Shown here in pieces: positions 33,165 through 43,859 of a DNA stretch of 64,000 nucleotides; the stretch's first letter is position 1; the number at the start of each line of letters is the position of its first letter. Source of the DNA: Echinometra lucunter (lineage: Eukaryota > Echinodermata > Echinoidea > Camarodonta > Echinometridae); NCBI GenBank assembly GCA_029962745.1, contig CM057160.1:1156501-1220500 (forward strand). The letters run 5' to 3'. Both the position numbers and the translations under genes were made by a program. The notes under the pieces are model-generated. The model did not search any database. It was given only the letters and a program-made list of their open reading frames with translations, and had not been told where the DNA came from.

Positions 33165-34961
33165 ATGGAAGGCGCTTCCAATCTGCAACGGCTCGGTGAA
33201 GATTTGGAATGCCCACTTTGTCTCCAGTTGTATCGGAATGCGAGATCCCTCTTGTGCCTTCATACATTCTGCCAGGACTGTCTTGTGAAATACCAGAGCA
33301 AGCAGCGGTACAAGAATGTCTTGGTATGCCCAACCTGTCGGGAGTCTACAAGCCTTCCTTCAGGCAGTGTGAATAGTCTCAAACTAAACACAATCATTAA
33401 TCGTGTGACTGATACATGGAGGTCAGTTGCGGCTGCAGGAGGATTCTCAATGGTGGGTGAGGGGGGCGGACGAAAGTGTAATGGATCTTCTGTTAGATCA
33501 CCCTGTGAGGGTGCTGAATGTCCTGTTCACAAGAACGAGACACTTAGCCGGTACTGCTGCATATGCATGATGGCAGTCTGCCGTGACTGCATCATGGGAG
33601 ACCACCGGAACCATAATTTCGAGGATCTAGAAACAACCATAGATAAAATGAGAGAGGACGTCAAAATGGCGACGGGCGTCACAGGGTCGTTTCTTCCTAA
33701 ACTGGAAAAGGCCAGAATGGTGTTAAAGAAGAAAGAGAAGGAGATTCAGTTATCTGAGGGAGCTGCTGTTTTAATGAAAGAGATCAACATGGTGGCAGAT
33801 TCTGCGATGGATTTGGTGAATGATGAAATCAACCGACAACGGGAGGCACTTCTTGCTACTGTTGACGCACTGAGTTCTGCATCCAGTGGAACACTGACAG
33901 ACAAGATGAAACAGGATGCACTGACTACCTTCAATCTTGCACAAGCTGTGATTGATAATCTTAAGCAGAAACCCCTTACTAATGTCGAGATTGCCAGCAT
34001 ATATCCTGAGCTGCGCCGAAAGCTTGGTAACATCGTGGACTCCTGCATCGAAGGCGGATTACTGGATGGCATGAATGGACTGCAAGTACCCACATTTTCA
34101 CCTAACACACAACTCGTCAAGCAAGTAAACCTTGGGAGGCTGAATCACCCTAGAAGCTGGCGCCTCGCCAGAACGCTAAACATTCCTAAAAACAGAATCG
34201 GCGAAACCATTTCTATGAAAGTAACACCCGATGGTAAACTAGGCATTGGATACAAGAATGGTGGTGTGGACATTGTCGACCCATTGCTGCCCGGGCAGCA
34301 CCAGTCAATCCTTCCAGATGTCAAGATCTTCGATTTTGCTTTCATGGAGGATGGTACCGTGGCGGTTGTGACCCTTAGTCGCAAACTGCTCCTCTTCAAC
34401 CAGAAGAATATCCAACTTGACGTCACCTTCAACACACCTACGACCAGCGGATTGATGTCCGTGGACGTTGACGATGACGGTCTCATTGTCGGTTTCGCAG
34501 AGCACAAGTCGATTCATGTTTACAGTCCGAAGGGAGGAGACCCAATCAAAGTGATAGACCTTGATGACTTCGATCCATGGAGGGTTACTGCCACCAAGCT
34601 GGGTCGCATCATCACCAAGAATCTCAACTCTGTCAAAATCTACGATCGGTCTGGTAATGTCAAAGCCACTATCTCGGAAACACCACCACTATGCATCTCT
34701 GCCACAGCAGACAAGACGGGAGCCATTTTCGTCGTCGTCCTTCGGAAAAGTGAGCAGATATCTGTCGCTAAACACCGTTTTGATAGTAGCCTCGAAGAGA
34801 CCATCATTAAGGAACAGGCTGTCTACAAGATTGACAACAAAAAGTACTGGTTCAGTTTGGCTGCACTTTCCAGGGATTGTCTCGCTGTTTCGGACACGAG
34901 GAACGTCTTCATTTATCGTAATGCCCCTGTCCTTCCAGACCTCATCAAACTGGCAAAATAA
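33165..34961 (+). CDS. TRIM-like RING/B-box/coiled-coil protein with propeller-like C terminus
   Basis: 598 residues in one coding exon. The ATG at 33165 (AAAATGG) is chosen; the longer open frame has no earlier ATG. RING finger: C16, C19, C31, H33, C36, C39, C55, C58. B-box type 2: C119, H122, C131 or C132, C134, C139, C142, H147, H150. A helical coiled-coil region covers about 160-290. The C-terminal part (about 330-590) is beta-rich with repeated short blade-like segments, resembling NHL/WD propellers of TRIM2/TRIM3/TRIM56-type proteins. Expected to be a cytoplasmic E3 ubiquitin ligase; the propeller would bind substrate or RNA. The orthologous family member is not certain. Single-exon TRIM genes of this kind are common in invertebrate deuterostomes. 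Confidence 0.9.
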   Translation: MEGASNLQRLGEDLECPLCLQLYRNARSLLCLHTFCQDCLVKYQSKQRYKNVLVCPTCRESTSLPSGSVNSLKLNTIINRVTDTWRSVAAAGGFSMVGEGGGRKCNGSSVRSPCEGAECPVHKNETLSRYCCICMMAVCRDCIMGDHRNHNFEDLETTIDKMREDVKMATGVTGSFLPKLEKARMVLKKKEKEIQLSEGAAVLMKEINMVADSAMDLVNDEINRQREALLATVDALSSASSGTLTDKMKQDALTTFNLAQAVIDNLKQKPLTNVEIASIYPELRRKLGNIVDSCIEGGLLDGMNGLQVPTFSPNTQLVKQVNLGRLNHPRSWRLARTLNIPKNRIGETISMKVTPDGKLGIGYKNGGVDIVDPLLPGQHQSILPDVKIFDFAFMEDGTVAVVTLSRKLLLFNQKNIQLDVTFNTPTTSGLMSVDVDDDGLIVGFAEHKSIHVYSPKGGDPIKVIDLDDFDPWRVTATKLGRIITKNLNSVKIYDRSGNVKATISETPPLCISATADKTGAIFVVVLRKSEQISVAKHRFDSSLEETIIKEQAVYKIDNKKYWFSLAALSRDCLAVSDTRNVFIYRNAPVLPDLIKLAK

Positions 34962-35623
34962 CTCATTCCTGCCCAAGGCGCGTATGATTGATTGGGGTGG
35001 TGCCCCCCCCATGATGCCGTTGCCCTCTCAATGTATGGACCCTCTTGTAACACTGCCTATCAATGTCGCTTATTTTTTTCAATCTGTCTCCAAACAGAAA
35101 AGCCCTTCACATCTTACGTTTGTCACATTTATCACATGCGTTATGTTCAAAACAATTACAGTAGATACTTTGCCATATCTCCAGAAACTATTATCTTCAA
35201 ACATTTTAGGCATTATCTCGTTTGCTTGCCGTCAGGGCATGTTGCAAAAATAATTTTACTCTTAGTTTCTACAGAGGGGTTATTTGTTTGTTGTTGCTGC
35301 TGTTGAAAAATCACAGCATTAATTTTGGGCCATGTTTCTTTTAACCAATAGCCTACTGGAAGAGGGTGACACCTGTATTAAGCCTTTAGGAAGGAGAGAA
35401 TTCAGTATTCAACGGGGTAACATGTTTAGAATTGATCATCCAAAGGCTCTCCGAAGGAGCGACAGTTTGAAGTCTATTCCGCACAAGGCCAGTAGCAAAT
35501 GCTATTCATCAGTTATTTTAGTATACTATTTTATTTCTAAGACATCTTGAATTGAAAATATATTCACTTAAAATCATTGGTAGCATAGCAGTGTTGTGTT
35601 ATGTTCCTTCAAAGATACATTGT
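34962..35623. other. Probable 3' UTR of TRIM-like gene 1
   Basis: No domain in the short open frames here. AATAAA occurs at 35649-35654, inside the following foldback element. Confidence 0.4.
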
Positions 35624-35829
35624 AACAGAGTAGTATTTATTTTCGGTAAATAAACTTTAGGGCACTTGAAATTCCTGAAAATTATTGAGGAAACCAGGAT
35701 ATCCTATATTCCACTAGTAAAACCTGATTTTTTTAAAAATAGATATTATGATTTCCTCAGGGCTTCTACAATAATTTTCCAGGAATTTTTCCCTAAATTT
35801 ATTTTCTGAAAATAAATATTACTCTGTTT
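35624..35829. mobile_element. Foldback MITE downstream of TRIM-like gene 1
   Basis: The left arm (AACAGAGTAGTATTTATTTT...GAAATTCCTG.AAAATTATTG) and the right arm (CAATAATTTTCCAGGAATTT...AATAAATATTACTCTGTT) are inverted over about 75-80 bases. It carries AATAAA in both orientations and could supply the poly(A) signal of the gene. Confidence 0.65.
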
Positions 35830-36335
35830 TGTGATATTTCGTTGTTCAAGTAGATTATTATTTTTTTTGTGTTAGAGGAACTAGGGCAACATAAAAGACA
35901 GGGGACAAAACGTTGCATTTTATGACTTCATAAAGCCTAAGACACATTGCATTTTAAAAAAATGATTCCTGTTCTCAAAGAGTCCAAAGTTTTATCAAGT
36001 GTGTGAATTATGATGCTTGTGACTTTTTAATTTGCATTGGAGTTTTTATAGAGAGCATACCTTATAAGGCATTATTATGTGATTTTAGTGTGATTCACGT
36101 CAGAACATGCTTCTATCTGCGCGTCATCATGATCATTTTTCTCGTGGATATTCCTAATAAAAGTTAATACATTTTGTGCTTTGAACCGATACTGCTCTGT
36201 GTTTTTTTAAACTTGATATATTGATCTATTATTCCGATTGAATTTCTTTTTCAGATTTTTTATATTGGTTGGCAATAAATGATGACCAAAGTGAAAAGAG
36301 GAAGAAAAACAAGGACGTGGGAATGGGCGAAATAA
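35830..36335. other. Spacer, nothing recognised
   Basis: AT-rich without features. Confidence 0.3.
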
Positions 36336-36338
36336 GAT

Positions 36339-36339
<1 letters not shown>

Positions 36340-36380
<41 letters not shown>

Positions 36381-36490
36381 GGGGAGAGAACAAGAAAGAA
36401 GTGGAGTGATGAGAGTGAGAGAGAGAGAGGGAGAGAGAAAGAGAGAGAAAGGGGAGATAAAAAAGAAATTAGTGGAGTGAGAGAGAAAAC
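36340..36490. repeat. GA-rich microsatellite
   Basis: Several GA runs with G- and A-rich interruptions. Confidence 0.85.
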
Positions 36491-36635
36491 ACCTGGGAAA
36501 GGAGAAAAAGTATGAAAGAACTTCCGTTTTGTGTGGCAGACAGCATCACCCGCATAACTGAAAGTGGATGAAGAAAAGACTGGATTTCTTGTAATTTTTT
36601 TTCTGTTGAAAGCCTTTGTTCCCTTGGAAATGTTA

Positions 36636-36866
36636 AGGCCCTGTCCAATACTACCGTTTAACGATTCCGTCTGTCTCCGTCAAAATATGTATGTTAGACG
36701 ATGTCAGAAGGAGGCAAATTCAAAAAATTGTGGCCATGAACTAGCACGGTCTGCCAACGTCTAGATACGTCTGTAAACCAGCTGAAGAACGAATTTAAAA
36801 AGTCCAATAAACGTAAGCGTTCGTTTCTCAGAAGGAATCGTTAAACGGTAGTATGGGACAGGGTCT
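36636..36866. mobile_element. MITE with TTA target duplication (PIF/Harbinger-like)
   Basis: The inverted ends AGGCCCTGTCCAATACTACC and GGTAGTATGGGACAGGGTCT extend over about 33 bases, including CGTTTAACGATTCC. TTA flanks both ends (36633-36635, 36867-36869). A 3-bp TWA duplication and CCCTGT-type ends suggest PIF/Harbinger. It is 231 bp and non-coding. Confidence 0.75.
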
Positions 36867-37050
36867 TTACTTTCAATGTAGGTTCAACAATTAGGCCTAT
36901 TGTCAGATTGTACTATATAAATTAGCCAGAAACCCCGGTAAGAACCACGACGCTTACTTTGATTGTATGATAATATGTATCTATCAGAACAAGTAAATCA
37001 TTTATGTAGGTCTTTTTAATAATACTGGGTTCTTGTGTAGCGCTCATGTC

Positions 37051-38230
37051 TATGGCACGCCATAAGGGAATCAAATTAAAATATATTTCACTTGAACAAA
37101 TATATGTTTCTTTTTCACTAAACCATTTCACTCCAGCAAATTTATATTTCACTTCTTTAAAAAAAGCATTCCACTTTTCACAAAAATTCGTTTCACATTT
37201 TCCACAAAAATATTATTTCACTATTCACAAAAATATATTCCACTTTCTTCCAAAATACATTCCACTTTTTCACAGAAATATATTTTACTCTTCACAAAAA
37301 TATATTTCACTTTTTTTCCAAAATTCCTTCCACTTTTCACAGGAATACATTTCACTTTTAAGAAAAAAAAAATCATTCCTCTTTCTCTCATACTAAAACC
37401 TTTTCACTTTCTGCCAAAAATATGTTCCTCTTTTATCTCGGCCTAAAGCGATCTTATCGACCTGGGTGAGCTTAACGGCCTTGGCGAGCTTATCTCTGGC
37501 TTAGCTAGCTAGCTCATATACGCGCGTTCTATCGACGGTGTACCTAAAATCCATTCCTCTTCTCTCACCGAAACCATTTCACTTTCTCTCAATAATTTAT
37601 TTCACTCTGCCAAAAAAATACGTTCCTCTTTTTTCTCGGCCTAAAGGAGGCGCTATTGGCGAGTTTTGCTAGCTTGTTAGCTTGGCGCGGGCTATATCTT
37701 TTGTCATTTGCTTGTTTAGCATCGGTATTAATGTTTTGTTATTCTATTTGGTCTGATGGGGCTGAAGGGGGACGGCTTTGAGGCTTCTGCACTTGATTTT
37801 GAAGTTCATTAATACATCCAATTTATGCAGGGATATATGCAGGGTGAACAAGGGATGCTACCTCCACAGGCGAACTTTGGTTTTGCTTGTTTTGCCTCTT
37901 GGGGCTTGGTGGGGGTTTGGAGTCTTCTGCACATGATTTTGAAGTATGCAAATTTATCAAGGTTTATGCAGGGTGAATGATGGATGCTGCTTCTCCCGTT
38001 GGTCTGGCGAGGCTATATAGCTGAGGGAGGGGGGTAAGTTTCTGCACATGATTTTGAATATTCTGCATTAATGTAGCGCCTAAGCTTTCTCTCTGAAATG
38101 TGTCTAAGCGCTTTACAGAAATATCATTACCCCGGCCATCGGATTCATGCAAGCTTGCCCGCACACAATGTATGCACTTTCTGCACAGCATTAATTCCGG
38201 CCAGTCGCACTCACAATGCTAAACAAATCA
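37051..38230 (+). repeat. Left arm of a 4.4-kb foldback
   Basis: Nearly identical in inverted orientation to 40294-41481. The outer part (37080-37440) is a minisatellite of about 28-30-base units of the form TTTCACTTTTCCACAAAAATA. The inner part contains GCTAGCTAGCTCATATACGC and a CACATGATTTTGAA motif repeated three times. No coding frame is supported. Confidence 0.88.
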
Positions 38231-38299
38231 CAATGGCCGTCGCATCTTACCGGGTATACCACTTAATGGGTGAAAAGTGGCAAATGTACGTAAATTCAT

Positions 38300-38366
38300 A
38301 TCTTGCAGAAGGACACCCCGGACATTGTGGCTCAAGTAAGGATACTTATCCACTGGACCACAGCAT
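38300..38366 (-). mobile_element. tRNA-derived SINE fragment (minus)
   Basis: On the minus strand GATGCTGTGGTCCAGTGGAT matches a tRNA A-box region, with a degenerate B-box region after it. It is inverted with respect to the SINE at 39823-39900, with shared flanking sequence (to about 38435 and 39765). Confidence 0.5.
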
Positions 38367-38599
38367 CTCTTCTATGCATTTTTTTTTTTTGGGTGGGGGG
38401 CTTGAATTCTCATAAGGTAAAACTCTATGCAAGCCAATTGGAGGAAGAGGCAGGGAGGGGGTGTCACGGCATATTATTGTTACCAAAATGTGCAGGGTAT
38501 TGTAATTCCTCGCAAAACTTGCCGCCCGATTCATTAAATGCAATAATATCACTACCATAATTATGATTATATTCATGAATAGAATTGGTTTAACATCAG

Positions 38600-38826
38600 A
38601 TGGAGACGCAAGATGCAAACCAATTATTTTGTTTTGTTAAAATGTGTAGGCCTATAATAGATGGCATATACAATAAGGCCAACAATGCGAGCGAGCGCTT
38701 CCATTTTGTCCTTTCTTACATCTTTCCTTTTCTTTCTCTGTCTTTTCTTTTCTTTCCCATTTTTCCTTTTTTTTCCTGCCAAATATTGGGGGGCCGGGCC
38801 CCCGGCCCCGGTTCCCCCGACCATGA
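38600..38826. mobile_element. hAT-like family fragment
   Basis: Shares AAGATGCAAACC, GCGAGCGAGCG, a CTTTTC-rich tract, AAATATTGGGG and a CCCCCGACCATG end with the right half of the element at 27320-28912. Confidence 0.55.
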
Positions 38827-39118
38827 GTGTTGCAACTTGAACTTGTCGATTGCTTCCAGTTCTACTCCAGTTCAAATGTCTATTTTATTGTGGCAGTGGC
38901 CCAGACGCGGTTCTGTGATATTTTCTAAATTGGGGTGGGGGAGTACACTGGCAGCTTCAGGGATCGCAATGAATTTAAGTTCAAAATTTAAATTTAAAAT
39001 TAAAATTAACTGATTTAAATCCAACCCTTCAGGAACATTCCCAATCTAAAAACATAACAGAACATAATAACAAAAAACGGACATAAAACATAAACACTGA
39101 ACAAAAAAGAATAGCACG

Positions 39119-39120
<2 letters not shown>

Positions 39121-39174
<54 letters not shown>
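39121..39174. repeat. GA dinucleotide microsatellite
   Basis: Uninterrupted GA run of about 54 bases inside the foldback spacer. Confidence 0.95.
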
Positions 39175-39177
<3 letters not shown>

Positions 39178-39389
39178 CCCACGACCTGCACGAGCCGATT
39201 TAGAATATAATAAAACAAACTGTCTTCGGACTCTTTACACATACATGTATTTATAATGAAGATATGACACAGATCATACAGATTGTGATGCATAACAAAA
39301 CATAATGAATATCTGAGAAATGCATGTACATAACAACCTGTACGAAAATAAAACGCAGAAATTAGGCTAGAATAACTACTGAAAGTTAT

Positions 39390-39775
39390 CTACTTATATT
39401 TCCCCTTACGACTTGCATTCCATGTTGCACACAACCACCCCCTTCTTCCAACTGTATACAAACCAACAAGATAACTTCGATCATGCAAAGAGAATTTGTT
39501 TATCATACCTCCTATTCAAACAAAAACATATGGCGAACGTTCATTTGCTCATGCTGCATCAGTTTTATGGAATAACCTCCCAAACTCTCTAAGAAACATC
39601 AACACGATAGAGAAGTTTAAATCTGCACTTAACATTCAAAACATATCTTAGCCTAACAAAGTAACCTTAGTGACCTATCTTTTAATCATGTCTTTCCCTT
39701 TTCTCTCTCCTAGAGCGCATAGGGACATACATACACGCTATATAAAATCTGTACATTATTATTATCATTATAGCT
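39390..39775 (+). mobile_element. 5'-truncated LINE in the foldback spacer
   Basis: The frame YGERSFAHAASVLWNNLPNS ends at a TAG near 39651 and matches the conserved C terminus of CR1/L2-like ORF2. The 3' end runs through CGCTATATAAAATCTGTACATTATTATTATC, as in other LINE tails. Confidence 0.75.
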
Positions 39776-39822
39776 TGCATAAAGTTTTACTTCATGAGAA
39801 TTCAGCCAACAAAATTTGCATA

Positions 39823-39900
39823 GTAGAGGTGCTGTGACCCAGTGAATAAGTCTCCTGACTTTGAACAAGGTCGGGGGTTTGAATCCCTGCTGATGAGGCA
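39823..39900 (+). mobile_element. tRNA-derived SINE head
   Basis: GTGCTGTGACCCAGTGAATA (A-box region), an anticodon-arm-like ACTTTGAAC, and a B box GGTTTGAATCC are spaced as in a tRNA. The arms do not pair well enough for a tRNA gene. Confidence 0.6.
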
Positions 39901-39911
39901 CTAGTGTCCTT

Positions 39912-40170
39912 TGGTTGGTTGGTTTTATTTTCCATATGAAAAGCAATACAAAAATACATGCAGATCAATATATCAAATTATTATAAATTTTAATTAATTA
40001 AAATTAGTATTGATGGCAGGAAACTCTATTCAGAGCCATTATTCAAATGGCTCTGTTCTTCCTAGAGGTCCAGAGAAAGAAAGAAAAAGTAATGAACAAA
40101 CAAACATGACATTACCACAAACTGAACTGAAAGTAACATAAACAGAATAAAAGAAATCGTGTAAACGAAA
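39912..40170 (-). mobile_element. LINE 3' end (minus) with stem-loop
   Basis: In reverse it ends AATAAAACCAACCAACC. It holds a perfect 10-bp hairpin, CAGAGCCATT (40031-40040) with AATGGCTCTG (40046-40055). It interrupts homology between the two foldback arms, so it inserted later than the arms formed. Confidence 0.55.
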
Positions 40171-40293
40171 CCCAGTGACCTTACGATAATGCCGCCCTAT
40201 TCCTAACCTTCATACTACATGTATGTCCAACGTACCCCCCCCCCCCCCCCTCCATTCCTGAGATGCACCAAAATTTGCCACTCTCCATGGTGA

Positions 40294-41481
40294 TGATTTG
40301 TTTAGCATTGTGAGTGCGACTGGCTGGAATTAATGCTTCCTTGGGAGTGCAGAAAATGCATACATTGTGTGCGGGCAAGCTTGCATGAATCCGATGGCCG
40401 GGGTAATGATATTTCTGTAAAGCGCTTAGACACATTTCAGAGAGAAAGCTTAGGCGCTACATTAATGCAGAATATTCAAAATCATGTGCAGAAACTTACC
40501 CCCCTCCCTCAGCTATATAGCCTCGCCAGACCAACGGGAGAAGCAGCATCCATCATTCACCCTGCATAAACCTTGATAAATTTGCATACTTCAAAATCAT
40601 GTGCAGAAGACTCCAAACCCCCACCAAGCCCCAAGAGGCAAAACAAGCAACACCAAAGTTCGCCTGTAGAGGTAGCATCCCTTGTTCACCCTGCATATAT
40701 CCCTGCATAAATTGGATGTATTAATGAACTTCAAAATCAAGTGCAGAAGCCTCAAAGCCGCCCCCCTTCAGCCCCATCAGACCAAATAGAATAACAAAAC
40801 ATTAATACCGATGCTAAACAAGCAAATGACAAAAGATATAGCCCGCGCCAAGCTAACAAGCTAGCAAAACTCGCCAATAGCGCCTCCTTTAGGCCGAGAA
40901 AAAAGAGGAACGTATTTTCTTGGCAGAGTGAAATAAATTATTGAGAGAAAGTGAAATGGTTTCGGTGAGAGAAGAGGAATGGATTTTAGGTACACCGTCG
41001 ATAGAACGCGCGTATATGAGCTAGCTAGCTAAGCCAGAGATAAGCTCGCCAAGGCCGTTAAGCTCACCCAGGTCGATAAGATCGCTTTAGGCCGAGATAA
41101 AAGAGGAACATATTTTTGGCAGAAAGTGAAAAGGTTTTAGTATGAGAGAAAGAGGAATGATTTTTTTTTTCTTAAAAGTGAAATGTATTCCTGTGAAAAG
41201 TGGAACGAATTTTGGAAAAAAGTGAAATATATTTTTGTGAAGAGTAAAATATATTTCTGTGAAAAAGTGGAATGTATTTTGGAAGAAAGTGGAATATATT
41301 TTTGTGAATAGTGAAATAATATTTTTGTGGAAACTGTGAAACGAATTTTTGTGAAAAGTGGAATGCTTTTTTTAAAGAAGTGAAATATAAATTTGCTGGA
41401 GTGAAATGGTTTAGTGAAAGAGAATCATATATTTGTTCAAGTGAAATATATTTTAATTTGATTCCCTTATGGCGTGCCATA
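40294..41481 (-). repeat. Right arm of the 4.4-kb foldback
   Basis: Inverted copy of 37051-38230 with few differences, mostly small indels (for example a CCTTGGGAGTG segment near 40340 absent from the left arm). Confidence 0.88.
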
Positions 41482-41568
41482 CATGTCTGTCAGAATTGAC
41501 GCTCTTGGCGCTCCATTATTATTACCCTGGCTTTAGCAAGGCAACCATTAAGGCGCTCTAGCATTAAA

Positions 41569-41836
41569 CACTATGAACATGATGGACAAAGAAAGCGGAC
41601 AAAATAAACAACCCCTCATTCTACCCTTCACAATGGTTCTGGTAGTCAAAAGAACATCCCTTCACTGCTATTGTCTAAAATATGTGGAACAGGTGTCACA
41701 TGCATATTCACCTGGAACTACAGGATTAAACATAATAGCTGTGAAGGGATGTTCTTTTGACTACCAGAACCATTGCGACGGGTAGAATGAGAGGTTGTTT
41801 GTTTTGTCCGCTTTTTTGTCCGCCATGTTCATAGTG
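41569..41836. mobile_element. Foldback MITE starting CACTATGAACATG, copy 2
   Basis: Second copy of the element at 10896-11154, 268 bp. Inverted arms include GGTTCTGGTAGTCAAAAGAA and its complement. The flanking triplets (AAA, ATT) do not match, so the target duplication has decayed or the element inserted differently. Confidence 0.75.
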
Positions 41837-41894
41837 ATTTCAAGGAAATTCTTACTAGCGGGTAGCGGTTTTTCCCCCCCAAACAGGTTCACGA

Positions 41895-41955
41895 AATACG
41901 ACGGGATATATCCCCCCATCCCCCCCCCCCTCCCCGGATTTACGCCAATGGATAT
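41895..41955. mobile_element. hAT-like right-end fragment
   Basis: GGGATATATCCCCCCATCCC followed by CCGGATTTACGCCAATGG resembles the right end of the 27320-28912 element. Confidence 0.45.
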
Positions 41956-42297
41956 GGTACTCTGAACAGCTCCAATGGAGCATCTCAGAACAAACCTGTG
42001 TAATCAGGGTTGCTCATACCATTGCTTCTGCAGAGCGCTTGAAATTTATTTACATCCTGAAGTGAGGTTATGTGTTCTAGTTGAGAGTTCTGTATCATTG
42101 CCTTTTGGGGAAAGAAAGAGTAGAAGTGTGGCTGTGAGCTGGATTGAGGAATGGCGATCTCATTCAGCTTGGTGTTTCTTGTTATCATACGTGTACGAGA
42201 TGATGGAGCTTCTTGCATTTGGATGAATTCTTTGATGTTCAAGTCAACGTGATGAAATGTTGATCTTCTCGAGACTCGGTTCTGTTTACCTCTCCAG
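41956..42297. other. Spacer, no gene recognised
   Basis: Open frames on both strands (83 and 120 codons) lack domains and are not accepted. Confidence 0.35.
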
Positions 42298-42456
42298 GGG
42301 GCCGTTTCATCAACATTTGTTGTCTGACGAGTTGTCATATCTGACATATTTCCTTGATTTTGATTGGCTGAGAAGCATCGTTACTATGGCAACTGTCGGG
42401 TAAAACAGACTTTGTCGGATAAAACATCCGACAAGTCCTTTCATGAAACGCTCCCC
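42298..42456. mobile_element. Small MITE with GTTTCAT ends
   Basis: Ends GGGGGCCGTTTCATCAACA and TTTCATGAAACGCTCCCC are inverted. A second inverted pair, TGTCGGATAAAACATCCGACA, forms a hairpin inside. Confidence 0.6.
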
Positions 42457-42479
42457 AGAGACCTATAGCAAAGTTTGTG

Positions 42480-42850
42480 ATCGCTCATTTACTGCCTGCA
42501 TCCGAAGAAAGGAACAATATCCTCTCATTTATCAAAGCAGCAAATTCTATAGTCCATTTTAGAAACTCTAGAAAACATTTCTCATCCCCGAATAGTCAGC
42601 TAAATTCTTCCGTCAATATTTGCAGAAGAATTTTTCAGAGCCGTACCTGCTTACCAATTTGCGTCTATAATTTTAGCAAATGATAAATTCTTTATATATT
42701 AATTTTGTTAATTGCTCTTGTAATGTTTAGTGATATGTGTTTTTGATGTCATGCTTGATTTTTACTACTATGTTGTACAGGACCCCAAGGGAGAGCAGCA
42801 TTTGTTGACTGGGTTTCCAGCATATTGTTAATAAATAGATGAATAAAGCC
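42480..42850 (+). mobile_element. Probable decayed LINE 3' end
   Basis: An AT-rich 3' UTR-like sequence with a GACCCCAAGGGAGAGCAGC segment and an AATAAATAGATGAATAAAG tail resembles the other LINE tails. Coding sequence is not recognisable. Confidence 0.4.
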
Positions 42851-43065
42851 CTCCTTTACTTCCTTATTTCTTTCAAATCATTGTCTGGAAATAACCGTGG
42901 ATATGGTGGAGCTATAGATTTAATCCTGAGTGCTCCATAAAAACAGTCAATTCTGATTGAATTAAATAAGTCACCTCATAAATACAATCTGAGCATGAAC
43001 AGATAAAGGTCATTTAAGACAAAATATACCTAAAACCCACTGACACGAAGACTAGTGGGGTGATG

Positions 43066-43350
43066 TTCTAGTTATTCCGAAGGTTCGTTAGTCCGAAAAT
43101 GAAATAAGGTTCGTTATTCCGAAGATTCGTTAATCCGAAAATGAAATAAGGTTCGTTAATCGGAAAATAAACTAACGAACTAACGAACCTTATTTCATTT
43201 TCGGACTAACGAACCTTCGGAATAACGAACCTTTTTTTCATTTTCTGATTAACGAATCTTCAGAATAACGACCCTTATTTCATTTTCGGACTAACGAGCC
43301 TTTGCACTACCGAGCCTTCGGAATAAACGTACTTTCGGAATAACAAACTG
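43066..43350. repeat. Foldback tandem repeat of TTCGTTAATCCGAA type
   Basis: About 40-base units containing GGTTCGTTATTCCGAAGATT and CGAAAATGAAATAA run forward to about 43170 and then in reverse complement to about 43350, with the turn near ACTAACGAACTAACGAAC. Confidence 0.85.
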
Positions 43351-43438
43351 TAACCGTATTGTGCACCCTTGGTGCCTAATACCCATTTGGAACTAGCCTT
43401 TTCAAAAAGAGAATTAAAAGTTATTCATGAGGCAGGAG

Positions 43439-43514
43439 TGACTATTCTAAGTGCACAAAAAGAGACTATTCTAAGTGTACAAAAAGAGACTATTCTAAGT
43501 GCGCAAAAAGAGAC
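43439..43514. repeat. 24-bp direct repeat, three copies
   Basis: Three units of GACTATTCTAAGTGCACAAA plus AAGA, differing at two bases. Confidence 0.9.
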
Positions 43515-43859
43515 CTTTAGAATATCTATGGATATAGGTCATTCGCCCGGCGGGAACGGTCTTCTTGTAGCCTGCTTGTACATTATCCGCGTAAACAAAA
43601 ACGTAGAAAAAGGGTCGTTTTTTTAGCACCGGGCGGGAACCCGGGGATCCAGTTAAGGGTATCAAAAACAGGTAAAATCAGAAAAACAGGGTATCAAAAT
43701 CAAGGAAAAGCCGGGAAAATTTTTATTTGATTAGGAGATAATGATGCAATCCTTGAATAAAATCCCCGTTTAGGGTATCAGAATCGGAGATGTAATACAT
43801 TATTTCCGTCCTACTTTCATCCCCGTTTAGGGTGCTTTTCAATTATACTCTTTTTTAAT

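Noticed and set aside
37051..41481. Retrotransposon with long terminal repeats
   Set aside because: The long repeats are inverted, not direct, and no gag-pol frame lies between them.
43066..43350. Possible CRISPR-like array
   Set aside because: The genome is eukaryotic, units are contiguous without unique spacers, and the orientation reverses mid-tract.
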